NCBI GenBank assembly: GCA_024277595.1
Contig: JAJRUV010000094.1
Location: 1-47,941 of the forward strand
Length of the DNA: 47,941 bases
From: Gammaproteobacteria bacterium
Lineage (GTDB): Bacteria > Pseudomonadota > Gammaproteobacteria > Thiohalospirales > Thiohalospiraceae
Direction of reading: 5' to 3'
The notes beneath the pieces were generated by a model. The model did not search any database. It worked only from the letters and a program-made list of their open reading frames with translations, and was not told the origin of the DNA. This document shows, piece by piece, positions 30,460-38,914 of the stretch. Positions within the stretch are counted from its first letter, which is position 1. Each line of letters starts with the position of its first letter. A program made the translations under genes and the position numbers.

Positions 30460-31236
30460 ATGGTTTTCACTGCCGCGGAAATTACCGCCTGGATCGGTTC
30501 TCTGCTGTGGCCTTTTTTCCGCATCGGTGCAATGGTGATGAGTGCGCCTATCACGGGTGCGCAGACCGTGCCGATGCGGGTGAAGCTGTTCATTACTCTG
30601 GTGCTTACGATGGTTATTACACCGCAGTTGCCACCGGTTCCCCAACTCGATCCGTTCAGCCCGGTGACGCTGCTGCTGATTATCCAGCAGGTGTTGATCG
30701 GTGTGGCAATGGGGACAGCGCTGCAGCTGGTGTTTGCCGCCGTCGTCACCGGTGGCCAGATTGTCGCCTATCAGATGGGATTGGGTTTTGCGTCAATGGT
30801 GGATCCGCAAACCGGGGTGACGGTGCCGGTCGTGTCTCAGCTCTATCTGCTGGCGACATCACTGTTGTATCTGGCCTTTAACGGGCACCTTGTTCTGATC
30901 GAGGTGGTCGCGGAGAGTTTCAACAGCATGCCCATTGCTGCTGACGGGTTGACCCGGGATGGTATCTGGCAACTGGTCTCCTGGGGCAGTGAACTGTTTG
31001 CCGGTGCGGTGCTGATCGCCATTCCCACCGTTGCGTCTATTCTGGTGGTCAATATTGCCTTCGGGGTGATGGCTCGGGCAGCGCCGCAACTGAATATTTT
31101 CGCGGTGGGTTTTCCGGTGACTTTGACCTTGGGTTTTCTGGTGATGATGTTCACCTTTCCCAGCCTGCTGCCACAGACCGAGCACCTGGTTCAGAATGTG
31201 TTTACCCTGATTCGCACCATCACATCGGGAGAGTAG
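30460..31236 (+). CDS. fliR: Flagellar export gate protein FliR
   Basis: This 258-residue inner-membrane protein completes the export channel with FliP and FliQ. Six hydrophobic segments are visible. Family motifs include RIGAMVMSAP near residue 21, GQIVAYQMGLGFASMVDPQTG and an NIFAVGFPVTLTLGF near the end. It is encoded 3 nt before flhB. Confidence 0.96.
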   Translation: MVFTAAEITAWIGSLLWPFFRIGAMVMSAPITGAQTVPMRVKLFITLVLTMVITPQLPPVPQLDPFSPVTLLLIIQQVLIGVAMGTALQLVFAAVVTGGQIVAYQMGLGFASMVDPQTGVTVPVVSQLYLLATSLLYLAFNGHLVLIEVVAESFNSMPIAADGLTRDGIWQLVSWGSELFAGAVLIAIPTVASILVVNIAFGVMARAAPQLNIFAVGFPVTLTLGFLVMMFTFPSLLPQTEHLVQNVFTLIRTITSGE

Positions 31237-31239
31237 CCG

Positions 31240-32358
31240 ATGGCGCAGAATGATGGCCAGGAGCGTACTGAAGAGGCGACCCCGAAACGCCTCCGTGAAT
31301 CCCGGGAGAAAGGACAGGTTGCCCGCTCGCGGGAGCTGAGCAGCATGGCAATGTTGCTGGCCAGCGCTGCGGCGCTGCTGTTTATGGGTGACGGCATCGT
31401 TGCCGGACTGCTGGATATTTTCGAGAAAAATTTCACTATCAGCCGGGAACGCATTTTTGATCCGGCGGCACTTCCCAATCTTTTTTTGCGAGCAATTTTT
31501 GATGCCGTTTTGTTATTGGCCCCGCTGTTTATTTTGTTGACCGTGGTTGCGGTGCTCTCTTCCATCGCCATTAGCGGCTGGAACTTCAGCGGTAAGGCGC
31601 TGGCTTTCAAGTGGGAAAAACTGGATCCCGTTAAAGGCATGGGAAGAATTTTTGCAGTACGTGGCTTGATTGAGCTGCTCAAGGCGCTGGGGAAATTTTT
31701 ACTGATCGGAGCCGTGGCTGTTTTTGTGTTGTGGAGCAAGGCAGATGCCTTCATGCAACTGGGTGATCAGGCGGTGGATAGTGCGCTGGTGCAGATGGCG
31801 AACCTGCTGTTGTGGTCTTTTCTCACCATCAGTCTGACCATGATTTTGATGGCGCTGCTGGATGTGCCGTTCCAGCTATGGGATCACGCCCGGCAATTGA
31901 AAATGTCCCGCCAGGAGATCAAGGACGAACTCAAGCAGACCGAGGGAAATCCCGAAGTACGTGCTCGCATTCGCCAGCTGCAGCGTGAAATGGCGCAGCG
32001 GCGCATGATGTCTGATGTTCCCGATGCGGATGTCATCGTCACTAACCCGACCCATTACGCCGTTGCCCTGCGCTATGACCAGCAGGGAACAGGGGCGCCC
32101 AAAGTGGTGGCGATGGGTGCTGATCTGGTGGCTGCGCAGATCCGCGCCATTGCGTCGGAACACAACATTCCCTTGCTGTCCGCGCCGCCATTGGCACGCG
32201 CTTTGTATCACAATGCTGAGATTGGTCAGGAGATCCCTGCCGGTCTCTACCAGGCGGTGGCGCAGGTGCTGGCCTATGTATTCCACCTGAATAGCGGTGC
32301 GGAGCAGTTCGCGGAGCTGGGCGAACTGCCGATTCCGGAAGATTTGCAGCATGACTGA
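31240..32358 (+). CDS. flhB: Flagellar export switch protein FlhB
   Basis: This 372-residue protein switches export from rod/hook to filament substrates. The N-terminal ERTEEATPKRLRESREKGQV, four membrane segments, and the self-cleaving NPTH motif at 269-272 (VIVTNPTHYAVAL) are all intact, so autocleavage should occur. Length is normal. Confidence 0.97.
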   Translation: MAQNDGQERTEEATPKRLRESREKGQVARSRELSSMAMLLASAAALLFMGDGIVAGLLDIFEKNFTISRERIFDPAALPNLFLRAIFDAVLLLAPLFILLTVVAVLSSIAISGWNFSGKALAFKWEKLDPVKGMGRIFAVRGLIELLKALGKFLLIGAVAVFVLWSKADAFMQLGDQAVDSALVQMANLLLWSFLTISLTMILMALLDVPFQLWDHARQLKMSRQEIKDELKQTEGNPEVRARIRQLQREMAQRRMMSDVPDADVIVTNPTHYAVALRYDQQGTGAPKVVAMGADLVAAQIRAIASEHNIPLLSAPPLARALYHNAEIGQEIPAGLYQAVAQVLAYVFHLNSGAEQFAELGELPIPEDLQHD

Positions 32359-32380
32359 GTCGGGGCGAGAGGAGAATTAA

Positions 32381-34471
32381 ATGGCGGAACAGGTCGGGAT
32401 ATTGACAACACTGCGGCAGATTCCTCGCACAGGACTGGGGGCGCCGCTGCTGGTGATGGCTATGCTGGCCATGCTGGTGATACCGCTGCCACCATTGCTG
32501 CTGGACATCTTTTTCAGCTTCAATATCGCCCTCTCCCTGGTGATTTTGCTGGTGGCTATCTATACTTTGCGGCCGCTGGATTTTGCGGTTTTTCCGGCAG
32601 TGATTCTGGTGGCGACGCTGTTGCGCCTGGGGATGAACGTCGCTTCCACCCGAGTAGTGCTGCTGGAGGGGCATACCGGCACCGATGCGGCCGGGCAGGT
32701 GATCAGTGCCTTCGGTGAGTTTGTTATTGGCGGCAACTATACGGTGGGCATCGTGGTGTTCATTATCCTTGTCATCATCAACTTCGTGGTGGTAACCAAA
32801 GGTGCCGGCCGGATCTCAGAGGTGACAGCGCGCTTTACCCTAGACGCCATGCCTGGCAAACAGATGGCTATTGATGCGGATCTGAATGCTGGACTTATCG
32901 ATCAGGAAGAGGCCAGAACGCGGCGGGCCGAGGTGACCATGGAGGCAGATTTCTACGGCTCCATGGATGGTGCCAGCAAGTTTGTGCGCGGTGATGCGGT
33001 GGCCGGCATTCTGATTACCGTCATCAATATTATCGGTGGTCTGACTATCGGTATGGCCCAGCATGACATGGCATTTTCCGATGCGGGTCACAACTACACG
33101 CTATTGACCATCGGTGATGGGTTAGTGGCCCAGATTCCGTCGCTGCTGCTGTCCGTTGCCGCTGGTATTGTGGTCTCCCGTGTTTCTTCATCCCAGAACA
33201 TGGGTGACCAAATTACCCGGCAACTGTTTGGCAACCCGGTGGCGCTGGCGGTGGCGGCTTCGATTATCGGCATCATGGGTTTAATTCCCGGTATGCCGAA
33301 TCTCGCTTTCCTTACCCTGGCGGCGCTGACCGGAGCAACAGCATGGTGGTCGTATCAGCGTCAGCTCAGCGGGGAGGCCGAGAAGCAGGAGGAGGCAGTC
33401 ACCGAACCCGAAGAGCAGCCTGACAAGCCACGTGAACTGAACTGGGATGATGTGGCTCCGGTGGATATTGTTGGCCTGGAGGTGGGTTACCGCCTGATTC
33501 CGCTGGTGGATAAAAGCCAGGGGGGGCAGTTGATGGAGCGCATCAAGGGGGTGCGCAAGAAGCTGTCCCAGGATTTGGGATTTTTGATCCCGGCGGTGCA
33601 TATTCGTGACAACCTGGATCTGACTCCCCATGCCTATCGCATCACGCTGATGGGGGTGACTCTGGGTGAGGCTGAAATTGAAATCAACAAAGAACTGGCG
33701 ATCAACCCAGGTCAGGTGCATGGTGAGATCAAAGGCATCGCAACCGAAGATCCCTCCTTTGGTCTGCCGGCGGTCTGGATTGAACCGGCACAACGTGATG
33801 AGGCGCAGGCGCTGGGGTACACGGTAGTGGATGTCAATACTGTGGTGGCGACTCACCTCAGTCAGTTGTTGCAGTCCCATGCCCATGAGCTGCTGGGTCA
33901 TGAAGAGGTTCAGCATCTGCTCGACAAGCTTAAGCAGAGTGCGCCCAAGCTGGTGGAGGAACTGGTCCCCAATACGGTTTCTCTGGCGGTGGTACTCAAG
34001 GTGTTGCGTAATCTGCTGGAGGAGGGGGTTCCCATTCGTGATATCCGCACTATCGCCGAAACCTTGGCGCAATATGCGCCAAAAAATCAGGATCCCGGTG
34101 TGCTGACGGGCCTGGTGCGAGTGGCCTTGCGACGTTTGATCTACCAGCACATCAGCGGGGCTGCGGATGAGTTACCGGTTATCACCCTTGACCCGCGATT
34201 GGAACAGATCTTGCAAAAATCACAGCAGGTCTCTGAAGATGAAGGGGTGGCGCTGGAACCCGGGCTGGCCGAGCGGTTGCATACCGGTCTGACAGAAAAG
34301 ACCCAGGAGCGGGAGGCTACGGGAGAACCGGCCGTGCTACTGGTTGCAGCGCCGCTGCGAGCACTGATGGCGCGGTTTGTACGGCATACTATTTCTGGTT
34401 TGCATGTTCTCTCTTACAACGAGATTCCGGATAACAAGCAGGTAAGAGTTGTGGCAACAGTGGGTGGATAA
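32381..34471 (+). CDS. flhA: Flagellar export protein FlhA
   Basis: This 696-residue export gate subunit has eight membrane segments in the first 330 residues, with the FHIPEP-family loop (NFVVVTKGAGRISEVTARFTLDAMPGKQMAIDADL in pieces at about 130-165). A cytoplasmic ring domain (350-690) receives export chaperones. A G7 tract in codons near 382 is in frame. It starts 22 nt after flhB. Confidence 0.97.
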   Translation: MAEQVGILTTLRQIPRTGLGAPLLVMAMLAMLVIPLPPLLLDIFFSFNIALSLVILLVAIYTLRPLDFAVFPAVILVATLLRLGMNVASTRVVLLEGHTGTDAAGQVISAFGEFVIGGNYTVGIVVFIILVIINFVVVTKGAGRISEVTARFTLDAMPGKQMAIDADLNAGLIDQEEARTRRAEVTMEADFYGSMDGASKFVRGDAVAGILITVINIIGGLTIGMAQHDMAFSDAGHNYTLLTIGDGLVAQIPSLLLSVAAGIVVSRVSSSQNMGDQITRQLFGNPVALAVAASIIGIMGLIPGMPNLAFLTLAALTGATAWWSYQRQLSGEAEKQEEAVTEPEEQPDKPRELNWDDVAPVDIVGLEVGYRLIPLVDKSQGGQLMERIKGVRKKLSQDLGFLIPAVHIRDNLDLTPHAYRITLMGVTLGEAEIEINKELAINPGQVHGEIKGIATEDPSFGLPAVWIEPAQRDEAQALGYTVVDVNTVVATHLSQLLQSHAHELLGHEEVQHLLDKLKQSAPKLVEELVPNTVSLAVVLKVLRNLLEEGVPIRDIRTIAETLAQYAPKNQDPGVLTGLVRVALRRLIYQHISGAADELPVITLDPRLEQILQKSQQVSEDEGVALEPGLAERLHTGLTEKTQEREATGEPAVLLVAAPLRALMARFVRHTISGLHVLSYNEIPDNKQVRVVATVGG

Positions 34472-34520
34472 CACCTGTAACCGTCTGTGACCAGAACCTA
34501 AAATAGATGGGGAAAATCCG

Positions 34521-35912
34521 ATGAAGCTGAAAAGATATTTTGCCAAGGAGATGCGCCAGGCCATTCGTATGGTACGTGATGAACTGGGGCCGGATGCCGT
34601 CATACTATCCAGCCAGCGCAAAGATGAGGGGGTCGAAATAGTTGCTGCGATAGATTTTGAGCAGAGTCTGGAACAGTTGACGGCCGGCCAACCGGTGACC
34701 GTTGTTGACAGTTCTCCTGTCCTGGAACAGCCGGAACCGAATCTTACCTATACCCCCAATGGGAAAATCAATGTTGATCCTTCTGCGCAGGGAGAGCGGC
34801 GGGATGAATTTGAGCATGTGCTGAACAGTGCCGGAAAAAAAATCGAGCAGCTTTCCGAACCGGAACAATACAGCGAAAAAAGAGTAATAAAAAACGTTGT
34901 GGCCGGGATTGAAATGGGATCTGATTCAACACCTGAAATTGCTGAAACAACTGTCACGGAACCGCTATCCGATGATCCTGTTTTTGATGAGATGCGCTCG
35001 GAGATGCGCTATCTGCGTGGCATTCTGGAGGACCAGTTGTCCGGCCTGGCGTGGGGCGAGATGGGCCGTGGTTGTCCGCAGAGGGTTGATCTGTTGCGCC
35101 GATTGATGGCCCTGGGTCTGAGTGCGGAACATTGTCAGTCAGTAGCCAACCAGATTAGTGATTACACCGACACAGACCAGGCATGGCGCCAGGCGCTTGC
35201 TCTGATAACAACTGAACTCCAGGTAACCGATGATGACATTGTCAGCCAGGGGGGGGTGATTGCGCTGGTAGGTCCGACCGGGGTGGGGAAAACCACTACC
35301 GTTGCCAAGCTGGCCGCCCGGTTTGTGCTGCGTCATGGCTATCAGGAGGTTGCGCTGATCACCACCGACAGTTACCGCATCGCTGCCTATGAGCAGTTGC
35401 GTACCTACGGTCGCATTCTGGGTGTGCCCGTTCGAGTGGTCAAGAATTCCGATGAGTTGAGCGCTGCGCTGGAAATGTTTCAGCACAAACGCCTGGTTCT
35501 GATTGATACCGCCGGGATGGGGCAGCGTGATGTTCGTCTTACCGGACAGTTCAAGACCATTCTTGCCGGGGCGCCGCAAATAAAAAACTATATATTGCTG
35601 GCCGCCAATGTGCAGGGGAGTGGATTGAATGAGGTGGTAAATACCTTCAAACACCTGAAACCGGACGGCTGTATTTTGACCAAGCTGGATGAGTGTGTCT
35701 CCCTGGGCGGAGTGTTGTCCGTAGTTGTCAAGCAACAATTACCAGTAGCCTATCTAAGTGATGGACAGCGCGTACCGGAAGACATTCAACCAGCGCGCGC
35801 CGAGAGGCTGGTTGAACGGGGTGCAGAACTGTTGCAAGAGAGTGATGAATCCATTGATGACAATACCATGGTGCTGACTATGGGAGGAATGAGTGCAAAT
35901 GCTGGCATCTGA
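34521..35912 (+). CDS. flhF: Flagellar placement GTPase FlhF
   Basis: This 463-residue SRP-type GTPase marks the pole where the flagellum is built. The N-terminal B domain (MKLKRYFAKEMRQAIRMVR) is followed by a variable acidic linker and an NG domain. The P-loop is GPTGVGKT at 251-258; LIDTAGMGQRD and TKLDE complete the site. A G8 tract just before the P-loop is in frame. Its presence with fleN predicts polar flagellation. The end overlaps fleN by 20 nt. Confidence 0.96.
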   Translation: MKLKRYFAKEMRQAIRMVRDELGPDAVILSSQRKDEGVEIVAAIDFEQSLEQLTAGQPVTVVDSSPVLEQPEPNLTYTPNGKINVDPSAQGERRDEFEHVLNSAGKKIEQLSEPEQYSEKRVIKNVVAGIEMGSDSTPEIAETTVTEPLSDDPVFDEMRSEMRYLRGILEDQLSGLAWGEMGRGCPQRVDLLRRLMALGLSAEHCQSVANQISDYTDTDQAWRQALALITTELQVTDDDIVSQGGVIALVGPTGVGKTTTVAKLAARFVLRHGYQEVALITTDSYRIAAYEQLRTYGRILGVPVRVVKNSDELSAALEMFQHKRLVLIDTAGMGQRDVRLTGQFKTILAGAPQIKNYILLAANVQGSGLNEVVNTFKHLKPDGCILTKLDECVSLGGVLSVVVKQQLPVAYLSDGQRVPEDIQPARAERLVERGAELLQESDESIDDNTMVLTMGGMSANAGI

Positions 35913-36807
35913 ACTTTCCTGCAAGCAACCGGGTGTTCCGCTCTCTGACCAGGCATCCGGTTTGCGTAATCTGACCCAGACGCGCTCGGTACAGGTGATT
36001 GCTGTAACCGGCGGTAAGGGAGGGGTTGGCAAGACCAACGTTTCTGTCAACCTCGCCTTGGCCATGACTGGGCAGGGTAAGCGAGTGATGATTATGGATG
36101 CCGATCTCGGTCTCGCCAATGTGGACGTCATGCTCGGGATCTGTTCCCGCTACAACCTTTCCCATGTGCTGTCGGGAGAACGGAGACTGGAGGAGGTTGT
36201 TGTCACCGGACCCAATGGCTTGAAGATTGTTCCTGCATCTTCCGGAGTCAAAGGCATGGCAGAACTCCCGGCGGTGCAGCATGCCATGCTGGTTCGCGCT
36301 TTCAGTGAGCTGAGCCACAATCTGGATGTTATGCTGGTGGATACTGCCGCCGGAATTTCCGACAGCGTGATCAGTTTTACCACTGCATCCCAGGAAGTGG
36401 TTGTGGTGATTTGCGATGAACCGGCATCGATGACGGATGCCTATGCGCTGATCAAGTTATTGTACCGGGAGCATGATATCCGCCGATTTCGAATTCTGGT
36501 CAACATGGTGCAAAGCAAACAGGAGGGACGCCGCCTGTATGAAAATCTTGCCCGGGTAACGGACCGTTATCTGCTCGTGGAGCTGGATTATATGGGCTCC
36601 ATTCCCTACGATAAATTGTTGCGCAAAGCAGTGCGGCAACAAAGCGCCGTGGTCGACAGATATCCTGATAGCAGTGCATCGCAACAGTTTAAAGTTCTGG
36701 CCCGGCAGGCCGATAAATGGCCTGTAGCCGAGAGCAAAGGGAACGTGGAATTTTTTATTGAAAGGTTGATTCAGCACAGCCGCACAGCAATGGGAGCAAC
36801 AATATGA
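35893..36807 (+). CDS. fleN: Flagellar number regulator FleN (FlhG)
   Basis: This 304-residue MinD/ParA-type ATPase limits flagellar number, partly by restraining FlhF and the sigma-54 activator. It has the deviant Walker A GGKGGVGKT near residue 40, followed by DADLGLANVDVMLG and VDTAAGISDSV. I chose GTG at 35893 because GGGAGG lies 5 nt upstream; an ATG two codons later is possible. It overlaps fliA (ATGA). Confidence 0.95.
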   Translation: MQMLASELSCKQPGVPLSDQASGLRNLTQTRSVQVIAVTGGKGGVGKTNVSVNLALAMTGQGKRVMIMDADLGLANVDVMLGICSRYNLSHVLSGERRLEEVVVTGPNGLKIVPASSGVKGMAELPAVQHAMLVRAFSELSHNLDVMLVDTAAGISDSVISFTTASQEVVVVICDEPASMTDAYALIKLLYREHDIRRFRILVNMVQSKQEGRRLYENLARVTDRYLLVELDYMGSIPYDKLLRKAVRQQSAVVDRYPDSSASQQFKVLARQADKWPVAESKGNVEFFIERLIQHSRTAMGATI

Positions 36808-37526
36808 TGGGGGGGTACAGTGCGGTAACTCTGGCGTCATGCCGGGATGATTTGCTGGAACAACATGCTGATTTGGTTAAGCGGATCGCCTACCATCTTG
36901 CTAACAGGTTGCCACCCAGCGTACAGGTAGATGATCTGGTCCAGGCGGGAATGATTGGTCTGCTAGATGCCGCGAGAAACTATGATCAGGGGCGTAATGC
37001 CAGCTTCAAGACCTATGCAAGCATTCGTATCCGTGGCGCTATGCTCGATGAGATTCGCAAAAACGACTGGATTCCACGCTCGGTTCACTCCAAGGCAAAA
37101 CTGCTGGCAGAAGCGATTCGATCAGTTGAAAACCGGAAAGGGCGTGATGCGCGTGCTCAGGAAATAGCGGACGAACTGAATATCAGTCTGAATAAATACC
37201 ATGAGTTGTTGAAGTCTGCAAACGGACAAAAAGTATTGAGCCTGGACGAAACGGTATCGGAAGATGGAGACGGAAGTCTGCTGGATTCTCTAACAGATGA
37301 AGCCCCTGAACCGATGGAGAACATGCAGGAACAGGATGTGAAAAATGTGCTGGCTAAAGCGGTTTCCGGTTTGCCGGAGAGAGAACGAATGGTGATGTCG
37401 CTGTACTACAATGAAGAGTTGAATTTAAGGGAAATAGGACGGGTTATGGGTGTCAGTGAGTCACGTATTAGCCAGATTCATAGTCAGGCTATAGTTCGTT
37501 TGCAGTCGAGAATCACACGTTCTTAG
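36804..37526 (+). CDS. fliA: Flagellar sigma factor FliA (sigma-28)
   Basis: This 240-residue sigma factor transcribes late flagellar and chemotaxis genes. Region 2 (HADLVKRIAYHLANRLPPSVQVDDLVQAGMIGLLDA), the SFKTYASIRIRGAMLDEIRKNDW block and region 4 (LNLREIGRVMGVSESRISQIHSQA) are intact. Two ATGs (36804 and 36807) are followed by a G7 tract encoding Gly-Gly-Tyr. It overlaps the fleN stop. Confidence 0.97.
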   Translation: MMGGYSAVTLASCRDDLLEQHADLVKRIAYHLANRLPPSVQVDDLVQAGMIGLLDAARNYDQGRNASFKTYASIRIRGAMLDEIRKNDWIPRSVHSKAKLLAEAIRSVENRKGRDARAQEIADELNISLNKYHELLKSANGQKVLSLDETVSEDGDGSLLDSLTDEAPEPMENMQEQDVKNVLAKAVSGLPERERMVMSLYYNEELNLREIGRVMGVSESRISQIHSQAIVRLQSRITRS

Positions 37527-37595
37527 CACGATATATTTCGTAACCGGGATAATAATGGGCGAGTTTATTATATTTTGGTGGGATGGGAGGTTGTT

Positions 37596-37979
37596 TTGGA
37601 TAAAAACATGAAAATTCTCATTGTGGATGATTTCTCCACAATGCGGCGCATTATCAAGAATCTGCTGCGTGATTTGGGGTTGAACAATACCAGCGAGGCG
37701 GATGATGGAAATACGGCACTTCCGATGTTGCAGAATGGCAGTTTTGATTTCCTGGTAACAGATTGGAATATGCCGGGTATGACCGGTATCGATCTATTGA
37801 AGGCGGTGCGGGCGGATGAAAATCTTTCCAATATGCCGGTGCTTCTGGTGACTGCAGAGCAGAAACGGGAACAGATTATTGAAGCGGCCCAGGCAGGCGT
37901 AAATGGTTACATAATAAAACCGTTCACAGCCCAGACTCTGAAAGAAAAGCTGGACAAGATATTTGAGCGTGTCGGCTAA
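37596..37979 (+). CDS. cheY: Chemotaxis response regulator CheY
   Basis: This 127-residue single receiver domain is phosphorylated by CheA and binds FliM. Acidic pocket residues are D11-D12, the phosphoacceptor D56 (VTDWNMPG), T/S in LLVTAEQ, and the lysine of YIIKPF. I chose the TTG at 37596 (reading M-D-K-N-M-K-I-L) because GGGAGG lies 5 nt upstream and Vibrio homologues share [12 protein letters not shown]; the ATG at 37608 has no ribosome-binding site at suitable distance. Confidence 0.95.
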   Translation: MDKNMKILIVDDFSTMRRIIKNLLRDLGLNNTSEADDGNTALPMLQNGSFDFLVTDWNMPGMTGIDLLKAVRADENLSNMPVLLVTAEQKREQIIEAAQAGVNGYIIKPFTAQTLKEKLDKIFERVG

Positions 37980-37999
37980 ATAACAAAATAGGAAAAACA

Positions 38000-38746
38000 A
38001 TGTCCTGTGAAAACATCCTAAGCGAAGATAGTCTGTCACTGGCGAAAAGTCTGGTTAAAAATATACAACAGAAAAATCAAGAGAAGGCCGACCAGATTCT
38101 TAATCAGTTGACACAAAAAGATGATAGCATTTTGCTGCAAGAAATAGGAAAACTTACCCGGGATTTACATACGGCATTAAATGGTTTCAGTATTGACTCC
38201 CGGATTTCCGGTGTGGCGGAGCAAGATTTTTCCGATGCGAGAGAACGTCTTCATTATGTCATATCGCTAACCGACCAGGCTGCAAATACGACGCTTAATT
38301 CTGTGGAGGAGGCCGTCCCTCTTTGTGATCAGATGCACAGCCGTGTGACGGAGATAAAGGCCAGTTGGGAGAAATTCCTGAGCCGGGATATGTGCGCAGA
38401 AGAGTTTCGCAAATTCAGTCGGCAGCTGGAATCCTATCTGCAGGGTTGGGAAGGCGATGTAGTTAGTGTCAAACAACGGTTGAACGAGATCTTGTTAGCG
38501 CAGGATTTTCAGGATCTTACTGGGCAGGTGCTCCATCGTGTTATTGAGCTGGTGGAGAATCTGGAGGCCAGTCTGGTTGGATTAATCAAGGTGGCTGGTA
38601 AAAAAGGAAATACTGCCCTTCAACAAAAAGGTGAAAATATACCAGATATCGAAGCGGCCGGACCAAAAGTTCCCGGTGTCGATAAGTGGAAAACAGTTTC
38701 AGGTCAGGATGAAGTTGATGATCTGTTATCAAGTCTCGGGTTTTAG
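38000..38746 (+). CDS. cheZ: CheY-P phosphatase CheZ
   Basis: This 248-residue helical dimer speeds CheY-P hydrolysis. The active segment AQDFQDLTGQV supplies the catalytic Gln and contact Asp. The extreme C-terminus GQDEVDDLLSSLGF is the CheY-tethering peptide. It sits 20 nt after cheY, as in Pseudomonas and Vibrio. Confidence 0.95.
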   Translation: MSCENILSEDSLSLAKSLVKNIQQKNQEKADQILNQLTQKDDSILLQEIGKLTRDLHTALNGFSIDSRISGVAEQDFSDARERLHYVISLTDQAANTTLNSVEEAVPLCDQMHSRVTEIKASWEKFLSRDMCAEEFRKFSRQLESYLQGWEGDVVSVKQRLNEILLAQDFQDLTGQVLHRVIELVENLEASLVGLIKVAGKKGNTALQQKGENIPDIEAAGPKVPGVDKWKTVSGQDEVDDLLSSLGF

Positions 38747-38914
38747 AGTGGCGTAACTGTCTGCCTTGTTCCTGATTGATGGCGGCGTCGATAATGCTTG
38801 CCAATCCCGTATTCCCGGTGCATTTTTTCTGGTCATCGAACAGATAAGGCGTAGCCTGAACTGAGCAGCTACAGACGATTTTTGAGCAAACCGAATGTTA
38901 CAAGGTGGTAAGTA